Assembly (NCBI RefSeq): GCF_020682705.1
Contig: NZ_JAGTTN010000001.1
Coordinates: forward strand, 992,001-1,056,000
DNA from: Microbacterium allomyrinae
GTDB taxonomy: Bacteria > Actinomycetota > Actinomycetes > Actinomycetales > Microbacteriaceae
Length of the DNA: 64,000 nt
Direction of reading: 5' to 3'
Positions 44,791 to 50,870 of the stretch are shown here, piece after piece. Numbering within the stretch: the stretch's first letter is position 1; every line of letters starts with the position of its first letter. A program made the translations under genes and the position numbers. The notes beneath the pieces are model-generated. The model was given only the letters and a program-made list of their open reading frames with translations. It searched no databases and had not been told where the DNA came from.

Positions 44791-45644
44791 CCACCCTCGT
44801 CCAGCCCACCACAGTCGCCTCCGCTCGCCGCAGCCCCCGCCAATGGGGCGTTCACATCGCCCTGCTGATCTTCGTCGTCCTCAGCCTCGCGCCGTACGTT
44901 TTCATGCTGATCACGTCGCTCAAGACGAACCAGCAGTACAACGAGAGCTTCTGGGCCATCGCGCTGCCCTTCCACTGGGAGAACTTCGGCACGGCCTGGG
45001 TGCAGATCCAGCCCTACCTCATCGCCTCCGTCGCGGTTGCCGCGGCATCCGTGATCGGGATCGTCGCCGTCTCGCTCCTCGCAGGCTTCGTCTTCGCCCG
45101 CTTCACCTTCCGGGGCCGCGGCCTGCTCTACACCCTGATCGCCGCACTCCTGATGGTTCCCAGCATCGCCAGCCTCATTCCGCTGTTCCTGATGATGCGC
45201 GATTTCAACCTGCTCAACACCATGGCGGTGCTGATCATCCCTCAGATCGCCGGCGGCGCCGTGCTCGGCACCATCCTGATGCGCGCCTATATCGAGGGCA
45301 TCCCGCAGACGATCTTCGAGGCCGCCCAGATCGATGGCGCCGGACCCTTCCGCGTGTTCCGCTCGATCATGCTCCCGCTCTCGCTCCCCGTGATCGGAAC
45401 CGTCAGCCTCGTCACCGTCCAAGCCGTGTGGAACGACTTCTTCTGGCCGCTGCTGACCGTCACCGACAACAGCCTGAAGACCGTCTCCGTCGGCCTGCTG
45501 TTCTTCCAGGGCCAATCCGCCACCGCGTTCGGCCCCATGTTCGCCGGCTACTTCCTCGCGAGCATCCCCCTCTTGATCCTCTTCGTCTTCTTCTCCCGGT
45601 ACTTCCTCGCCGGGGTCCAAGGCGGCCTTCCCGGATCGCACTGA
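44787..45644 (+). CDS. Carbohydrate ABC importer permease 2 (MalG-like)
   Basis: The 285-residue protein has six hydrophobic helices and the EAA loop FEAAQIDGAGPFRVFRSIML followed by PLSLPVIGT. It starts within the stop of permease 1 (ATGA). Its binding-protein gene is 60 nt downstream. No ATP-binding subunit is encoded in this operon, so a shared MsiK-type ATPase encoded elsewhere is expected. Confidence 0.92.
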   Translation: MTTLVQPTTVASARRSPRQWGVHIALLIFVVLSLAPYVFMLITSLKTNQQYNESFWAIALPFHWENFGTAWVQIQPYLIASVAVAAASVIGIVAVSLLAGFVFARFTFRGRGLLYTLIAALLMVPSIASLIPLFLMMRDFNLLNTMAVLIIPQIAGGAVLGTILMRAYIEGIPQTIFEAAQIDGAGPFRVFRSIMLPLSLPVIGTVSLVTVQAVWNDFFWPLLTVTDNSLKTVSVGLLFFQGQSATAFGPMFAGYFLASIPLLILFVFFSRYFLAGVQGGLPGSH

Positions 45645-45704
45645 CCCGGCTCACACCGAAGCCGCGGCACCCACCCAGCACCACAGCACGATCAAAGGAG
45701 AGAA

Positions 45705-47147
45705 ATGCTCACACCACACAGGGCGGCGACGAGGCGGACCACTGCGGTCCTGGCCGCTGCGGCCATCACGGGTCTCACGCTCGCGGGCTGCTCCGCCAGC
45801 GGCGAATCGAGCGACAAGGTCGTCATCACCCTCGCCGGGCCGAACCAGTGGAACTCCCAGTCCGACAGTTTCGGACAGGAGTGGGAGGACCTCATCGCCG
45901 CGTTCGAGGAGGCCGAAACCGGCATCGAGGTCAAGACCACGGTGCTGCCCCTCGCCAGCTTCGCAGACACGCTGACGACCCAGCTCGCCGCCGGCACCGC
46001 GCCCGAGCTCATCTTCAACCAGCCGCAGCCGGCGCCCGATCAGGTCGTCGCGCTGGACGACTACCTGGCCGAGCCCAACCCCTACAACGCCGACGCCGAT
46101 TCCTGGCTCGACGAGTTCAACCCGAACGCCTACGGCGACGCACAGCGCGATGCGAAGGGCCAGCTCTACTGGGTTCCCTTCAACCTCGTGATCGCCGGGC
46201 TGTTCTACAACCAGGAAGCACTCGACGACGCCGGGGTCGAGGCGCCGATCGCGAGCATCGGCGACCTGATCGACGCCTGCTCCGCACTCAAAGACGCCGG
46301 ATACACGCCCCTGGCGATGGACAACGGCTCGCTGGGCACCGGCTGGACGTCGGAGACGCTCCTGTCGAGCCTGCTCAACAAGTACGGCGCCGAATGGAAC
46401 GTCTTCGATGCCGCAGGCGAGCCGGGAACCGCGACGAGCGTCACGAACAAGAGCCTCGTCAAGGCGATCCTGACCGGTGAACTCGACGCCACGAAGACCC
46501 CCGAGGTTCGCGAGGCGGTGTCGCTCCTGAAGGAGATCTTCGACAACTGCGCCACCGAGAACTGGTCGGGCGTGGCCGCGTCGGGGCAGTTCGTGGGCGG
46601 TCAGGAGTTCCTCGCGGGCGACGCGGCGATGGCGTGGGGCACCAACTTCGCCATCAGCAACCTCGCCGATGTCGACTGGGAGTGGTCCAGCATGCCGTTC
46701 CCGAGCGTGACCAAGACCGACACTCCGCTCTCGGACGGCAGCGAGGCGCGCTTCGGCGCCGTCGCGGGCGGTACGAGCTACATGATTCCGGCAACGACCA
46801 AGGGCGAGAAGCTCGAGGCCGCGGTCAAGTTCCTCCAGTTCGCCTCGAGCCCGGCCACGAACGGCGACTGGGTGGCAGCGACCGACACGATTCCCGCGAC
46901 GTCGGATGCGTCGACCGCGTCCGAGGGCGTCGGCGGGCTCGTGACGGGCGAGTGGGCGAAGCCGCGCCTGATCAGCATCGGGTCCAACTCCCCGAAGGCG
47001 GACTCCGGCTCTAACCTGTGGGAGGGGTACCTCCTGGGCACCCGCACTCTCGATGAGCAGCTCGCGTACATCCAGACCGGATGGGTGGGCTGGGCCGAAG
47101 AGGCCGTGGCCGAGGCCGGCATCACCGAGGACTGGGCGACCCAGTAA
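45705..47147 (+). CDS. Sugar-binding lipoprotein of the rhamnoside-locus importer
   Basis: This 480-residue SBP_bac_1 protein begins at ATG after a perfect AAAGGAGAG. The lipoprotein signal ends LTLAGC-SAS, giving an anchored extracellular receptor. The mature chain has typical cluster B features such as VVITLAGPNQW, TTQLAAGTAPELIF, LYWVPFNLVIAGLFYNQEAL and GTSYMIPATTKG. It delivers oligosaccharides to the two preceding permeases. Transcription should stop at the 13-bp stem just downstream. Confidence 0.92.
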   Translation: MLTPHRAATRRTTAVLAAAAITGLTLAGCSASGESSDKVVITLAGPNQWNSQSDSFGQEWEDLIAAFEEAETGIEVKTTVLPLASFADTLTTQLAAGTAPELIFNQPQPAPDQVVALDDYLAEPNPYNADADSWLDEFNPNAYGDAQRDAKGQLYWVPFNLVIAGLFYNQEALDDAGVEAPIASIGDLIDACSALKDAGYTPLAMDNGSLGTGWTSETLLSSLLNKYGAEWNVFDAAGEPGTATSVTNKSLVKAILTGELDATKTPEVREAVSLLKEIFDNCATENWSGVAASGQFVGGQEFLAGDAAMAWGTNFAISNLADVDWEWSSMPFPSVTKTDTPLSDGSEARFGAVAGGTSYMIPATTKGEKLEAAVKFLQFASSPATNGDWVAATDTIPATSDASTASEGVGGLVTGEWAKPRLISIGSNSPKADSGSNLWEGYLLGTRTLDEQLAYIQTGWVGWAEEAVAEAGITEDWATQ

Positions 47148-47154
47148 CACCGCG

Positions 47155-47191
47155 GGTGCCCCCGGCGGCCGCTATGGTCGCCGGGGGCACC
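47155..47191 (+). terminator. Terminator after the binding-protein gene
   Basis: A perfect 13-bp stem (GGTGCCCCCGGCG and complement) with an 11-nt loop begins 7 nt after the stop and is followed by TGTCTCTC. It separates the importer operon from the LacI gene. Confidence 0.75.
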
Positions 47192-47267
47192 TGTCTCTCA
47201 CTCGACAATCCGTCGATCGTCGCAGCCGAGTTCTGCGAAGATCGACTACCGCCAACGAAGGAGTCGC

Positions 47268-48281
47268 ATGGCTGTCGGCATCCGCGATGTCGCCGAACTG
47301 GCGAAAGTCTCAGCCGGGACCGTCTCGAAGTATCTGAACACGCCCACGCGCGTGGCGCCGGCGACCTCGAAGCGCATCAAGGACGCGATCGCCGCCCTCG
47401 GATACGTGCGCAACGATGCCGCACGGCAGCTGCGCGCGGGACGAAGCCGCACCGTGGGCCTGCTCGCGTTCGACATCGCCAACCCGTTCTTCATCGACCT
47501 CGCCCACGGCGTCGAGCAGCGAGCCACCACTCACGGCCTCTCGGTGCTCCTCGGCAACAGCGATGAGGACGAGGAACGGGAGGGACGCTACCTCGACCTG
47601 TTCGAAGAGCAGCGCGTGCACGGCGTGCTCGTGTCGCCCATCGGATCGATCGACCACCGCATCGAGCGCTTCCACCGACAGGGCATCCCTGTGGTGCTCC
47701 TCGACAAGATGGGTGATCCCGCACTGAGCCCGTCGGTCTCGATCGACGATGTGGCCGGCGGGTACATGGCGGCTGCGCATCTGGTGTCCCGCGGCCGCAC
47801 GCGCATCGCCTTCGTCGGCGGTCCGGAAGGGCTTCGCCAGGTCGACGACCGGCTCACCGGAGCACGTCGAGCCGTCGCCGACCATCCGGGCGTGACTCTC
47901 GAGGTCATCCCGGTGCACAACCGCGACGTCGAGGAGGGCAGCCGCGTCGGCGAGTCCCTGCTCCTGCGGCCTCCCCATCAGCGTCCCGACGGCATCTTCG
48001 CGATGAACGACCGCCTGGCCTTCGGGCTCCTGCAGACGATCGTCACCGAGGGACGCGTGCGGGTTCCCGACGAGATGGCCATCATCGGCTACGACGACAT
48101 CGAGTTCGCCGCCGCCGCGGTGGTCCCGCTGAGCTCTATCCGGCAGCCGCGCGAGGAGTTCGCCTCCGCAGCGGTCGACCTGCTCGTCTCCGAGGACATG
48201 TCGCTCGACGTCCCCCGGCATCCGCAGATCGTCCTGCAGCCCGCCCTCGTGGTCCGCGCGAGCACGAGTCAGGCACGCTAG
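47268..48281 (+). CDS. LacI-family repressor of the rhamnoside locus
   Basis: The 337-residue protein starts at ATG after AAGGAG. The HTH is at 3-25 (IRDVAELAKVSAGTVSKYLN) with hinge helix around APATSKRIKDAIAALGY. The periplasmic-binding-like effector domain follows, with SFDIANPFF-type and IIGYDDIEFAAAAVVPLSSI segments. It has its own start region after a terminator, directly downstream of the importer genes. The operators at 43571 and 43715 are its likely targets. The inducer is unknown, probably a sugar from the same pathway. Confidence 0.9.
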   Translation: MAVGIRDVAELAKVSAGTVSKYLNTPTRVAPATSKRIKDAIAALGYVRNDAARQLRAGRSRTVGLLAFDIANPFFIDLAHGVEQRATTHGLSVLLGNSDEDEEREGRYLDLFEEQRVHGVLVSPIGSIDHRIERFHRQGIPVVLLDKMGDPALSPSVSIDDVAGGYMAAAHLVSRGRTRIAFVGGPEGLRQVDDRLTGARRAVADHPGVTLEVIPVHNRDVEEGSRVGESLLLRPPHQRPDGIFAMNDRLAFGLLQTIVTEGRVRVPDEMAIIGYDDIEFAAAAVVPLSSIRQPREEFASAAVDLLVSEDMSLDVPRHPQIVLQPALVVRASTSQAR

Positions 48282-48320
48282 GTCTGCCCGCCCCGGGACG
48301 GCATCTCTCCAGGACGCGCA

Positions 48321-48358
48321 GAAGGGGCGGGCAGGCGCACGCGCTTGCCCGCCCCTTC
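48321..48358. terminator. Bidirectional terminator between lacI and hxlA
   Basis: A perfect 13-bp stem (GAAGGGGCGGGCA and complement) with a 12-nt loop lies midway between the convergent genes. The outer A/T-containing ends allow it to work for both strands. Confidence 0.75.
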
Positions 48359-48369
48359 ACGTCATTGCG

Positions 48370-48996
48370 TCAGACGACGATTGCGTCGCGCAGGAGCGCG
48401 GCGGCGGCACCCACGTCGGAGGCGCTGTAGATCGCGCTGCCGGCGACCGCGATGCGGGCGCCCGAACTCTGCACGGCGCCGATGCTCGACGCGTTCACGC
48501 CCCCGGCGACGGAGAACGGCACACCGGATGCCTCGCCGTCGCGCAGCAGGGTCTCGAACGTGAAGCCCTCCTCGGCCTGCTCGTCGAGACCGGCGTGCAT
48601 CTCGACGAACTCGGCGCCGAGCGCGACGACCTCCTTGGCACGGGCGGGCTTGTCGGCGACCCCGATGAGGTCGACGACGACGCCCTTGCCGTGCTTCGTG
48701 GCGGCCTTGACGGCGCCCACGATCGTGCTGTCGCCGGCAGTGCCGAGCACTGTGACGAGGTCGGCGCCGGCGGCGAATGCGATCTCGGCCTCGAGCTCAC
48801 CGGCATCCATCGTCTTGAGGTCGGCGAAGACGATCTTGTCGGGGTGGGCGTTCTTGATCGCGGTGACGGCCGAGAGCCCCTCGCTCTTGATGAGCGGGGT
48901 GCCGAGCTCGAGGATGTCGACGTGCGGCGCCGCTGCGGCGGCGAGCGCGAGCGCGTGCTCGGTGGTCAGGGTGTCGATGGCGAACTGCAGCTTCAT
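48370..48996 (-). CDS. hxlA: 3-hexulose-6-phosphate synthase
   Basis: The 208-residue protein starts at ATG 48996 behind AAGGAA. The orotidine-decarboxylase-like barrel has all HPS landmarks: MKLQFAIDTL, ILELGTPLIKSEGL, VFADLKTMDAGELEAEIAFA, GADLVTVLGTA and FVEMHAGLDEQAEEG. HPS condenses formaldehyde with ribulose 5-phosphate, or runs in reverse to supply ribulose 5-phosphate. It is paired with phosphohexuloisomerase 46 nt upstream, the usual ribulose monophosphate unit for formaldehyde detoxification or pentose balance. Confidence 0.93.
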   Translation of the reverse strand: MKLQFAIDTLTTEHALALAAAAAPHVDILELGTPLIKSEGLSAVTAIKNAHPDKIVFADLKTMDAGELEAEIAFAAGADLVTVLGTAGDSTIVGAVKAATKHGKGVVVDLIGVADKPARAKEVVALGAEFVEMHAGLDEQAEEGFTFETLLRDGEASGVPFSVAGGVNASSIGAVQSSGARIAVAGSAIYSASDVGAAAALLRDAIVV

Positions 48997-49042
48997 ACTG
49001 TTCCTTCTGTTGTGGCGGGGTATTCGAAGGGGTGGGGAGGAG

Positions 49043-49624
49043 TCACTCGATGTTCGCGTGGCGGGGCCACAGGTCGTCCGCATCGAGCCCGCTCCGGCGC
49101 CAGAGCGCGTGGAAGATGCCGTCGCCGATCACGACGACCGCCTGCTCGAACAGGCTTCCCGCGTACTGGCCCGATACGCTCGCCGATCGGTCGAGCTTGG
49201 CCGCCGCGGGCACCACGATGGTCGCCCGGCCCGCGAGCTGCGCCAACGGAGAAGCGGGATCGGTGGTGATCGCGGCGACCCGTGCTCCCGCGGCCACCGC
49301 GGTGGTCGCGGCGCGCACGATGCCGCCCGTCGTTCCCGATCCGCTCGCGGTGAGCAGCAGGTCGCCGGCGGAAATCGCCGGTGTGGTGACCTCTCCGACG
49401 ACATGCACGTCGAGCCCGAGGTGCATGAGGCGCATCGCGGTCATCCGCAGCGCCAGGCCCGACCGGCCTGCACCGAGCACGAACACGCGGGGCGAATCCG
49501 AGACCAGGTCGGCGACGCGCGCGAGCGCCAGCGGGTCGTCGTGGACGACGCGGTCGACGACAGCGCCGAGTTCGTCCGAGATACGGGTGAGCGAGTACCC
49601 GACGCCTGCTTCGAGAACATCCAT
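49043..49624 (-). CDS. hxlB: 6-phospho-3-hexuloisomerase
   Basis: The protein has 193 residues from ATG 49624. It has a SIS fold with VFVLGAGRSGLALRMTAMRL, the VGEVTTPAISAGDLLLTASG segment and SGSGTTGG loop, and a Gln/Tyr-rich stretch SVSGQYAGSLFEQ, as in other PHI enzymes. It isomerises hexulose 6-phosphate to fructose 6-phosphate. It is the first gene of the hxlBA unit and diverges from a HATPase-LuxR regulator with 91 bp between starts. Confidence 0.9.
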   Translation of the reverse strand: MDVLEAGVGYSLTRISDELGAVVDRVVHDDPLALARVADLVSDSPRVFVLGAGRSGLALRMTAMRLMHLGLDVHVVGEVTTPAISAGDLLLTASGSGTTGGIVRAATTAVAAGARVAAITTDPASPLAQLAGRATIVVPAAAKLDRSASVSGQYAGSLFEQAVVVIGDGIFHALWRRSGLDADDLWPRHANIE

Positions 49625-49711
49625 GGCCCCATCGTGCCCGTGCGGGTGCGCTGACGTGCGCACCTGACCGAGGAGTCCTGCCTGCCCTTACGGGTAGGGA
49701 GGGCATGATGG

Positions 49712-49726
49712 GTAGGTGCCACCTAC
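49712..49726. promoter_or_regulatory. 15-bp palindrome over the regulator start codon
   Basis: GTAGGTGCCACCTAC is a perfect odd-centred palindrome that includes the GTG start of the HATPase-LuxR gene. A related GGGTAGG also occurs at 49692-49698. Its place in the divergent hxlB-regulator region suggests an operator for that regulator. Confidence 0.4.
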
Positions 49727-50597
49727 TCGCTCCGCCACCGACCTCCCCGACGCCGATCTGCCCGACGCCGACCTCCCCTCTTCCGGCATCCCCTCGCCGG
49801 GCACGCGCCGGATGCTGCGCGATCATGCCCGCACCGTCGCCGAGCAGTCCGATCGCCACGCGGTCGTGCTCGAGTCGCTCCTGGCGATCCTCCGCTCCTC
49901 GCGGCTCGACGACAGAGCCGCACGCACGATGGCCATCGACGCCGCGGTCGCATCGCTGGTGCGGCTGCGAATGGAGACGGACGAGCAGCGCAGCACGATG
50001 CTGGAGCCCGTCGTGGGCGCGTTCGCGCGCTTGCGGACCGACCTTCGGCCGCTGGAGCGATTCGGCGACCTCGATGTGCAGTTCATCGAGCCTCCGACCT
50101 CGGGCCGGGCGCTGCCGGGCGAGGTCGCGCACGCGGCGCGCGCGATCGTGCGCAATGCGGTGCTCGCGCTCGTCGACGACGGCGACGCGCGGCGCGTGCG
50201 CATCCAGTGGGACTGCGACGGGCTGAATCTGCTGATCGCGATCCGGGACGACGGCCGAGGAGACCTCTCGGTCCACGACGACGCGCTCCGCCCGATCGGG
50301 GAGCGCGTGAGCGCCCTCAACGGCGAGTTCCACGTGGAGTCCACGACGGGGTGGGGATCCTCGCTCGAGGTGCGCCTGCCCCTCGATCCGCCGAACGATC
50401 CCGAACCGCTCGTCGACGTGGTGTCGCTGTCCGCCCGCGAGCGCGAGGTGCTCCGGCTCGTCGCCACGGGGGCGCGCAATCAGGAGGTCGCGTCGAGCCT
50501 GGGCATCAGCGGCAACACCGTGAAGTTCCACGTGTCGAATCTGCTGCGCAAGACCGGAGCGCGCACGCGTTCCGAACTCGGCTCGCTCGCACGCTGA
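49716..50597 (+). CDS. HATPase-like domain fused to LuxR/NarL DNA-binding domain
   Basis: The 293-residue protein starts at GTG 49716. The first 120 residues are helical with acidic low-complexity DLPDADLPDADLP at the N-terminus. Residues about 130-225 look like a GHKL ATPase: N-box-like AARAIVRNAVLALV, G1 box IRDDGRGD and G2 GWGSSLEVRLPL. Residues 230-293 are a NarL-type HTH (SAREREVLRLVATGARNQEV and GISGNTVKFHVSNLLRKTG). No phosphoacceptor His helix, receiver or membrane sensor is visible. It diverges from hxlBA and is the likely regulator of the formaldehyde genes. The fusion of a sensor-kinase type ATPase to a response-regulator output is unusual. Confidence 0.85.
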   Translation: MPPTRSATDLPDADLPDADLPSSGIPSPGTRRMLRDHARTVAEQSDRHAVVLESLLAILRSSRLDDRAARTMAIDAAVASLVRLRMETDEQRSTMLEPVVGAFARLRTDLRPLERFGDLDVQFIEPPTSGRALPGEVAHAARAIVRNAVLALVDDGDARRVRIQWDCDGLNLLIAIRDDGRGDLSVHDDALRPIGERVSALNGEFHVESTTGWGSSLEVRLPLDPPNDPEPLVDVVSLSAREREVLRLVATGARNQEVASSLGISGNTVKFHVSNLLRKTGARTRSELGSLAR

Positions 50598-50822
50598 GGG
50601 CGCAGCGTGCAGGCGCCGGCTGATGGGTCGCGGGGACTGAAGCGGGCACCGCTGGAGTCGCCCCTCATCGAGCACCGCGCCTTCGTAACCCGCCGCAACG
50701 GCGCCGTCTCCCCCGGCGACGGCGCAGTTCATGCGACTCGCGCACCGGATCCTGCAGCGCATCACCGGAGACGCGCCGCTCGAGCAGGGCGATGCGGCGG
50801 CGGCGCACTCACTCGGCGCGGA
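50598..50822. other. Gene-free stretch with one small hairpin
   Basis: Between the convergent regulator and GH43 genes no convincing gene is seen. GCGCCGTC and GACGGCGC (50701-50725) can form an 8-bp hairpin. A 47-codon plus-strand frame from 50731 has no ribosome-binding site or recognisable product. Confidence 0.4.
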
Positions 50823-50858
50823 CATCCGGGGGGCCGATCGAGACCGGCCGCCCGGATG
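50823..50858 (-). terminator. Hairpin after the GH43/CBM gene
   Basis: Two 14-nt arms (CATCCGGGGGGCCG and CGGCCGCCCGGATG) pair with one mismatch around an 8-nt loop, 12 nt after the GH43 stop on the minus strand. It is a likely terminator of the two-gene GH43 unit. Confidence 0.6.
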
Positions 50859-50870
50859 CATGCGGAGGCA

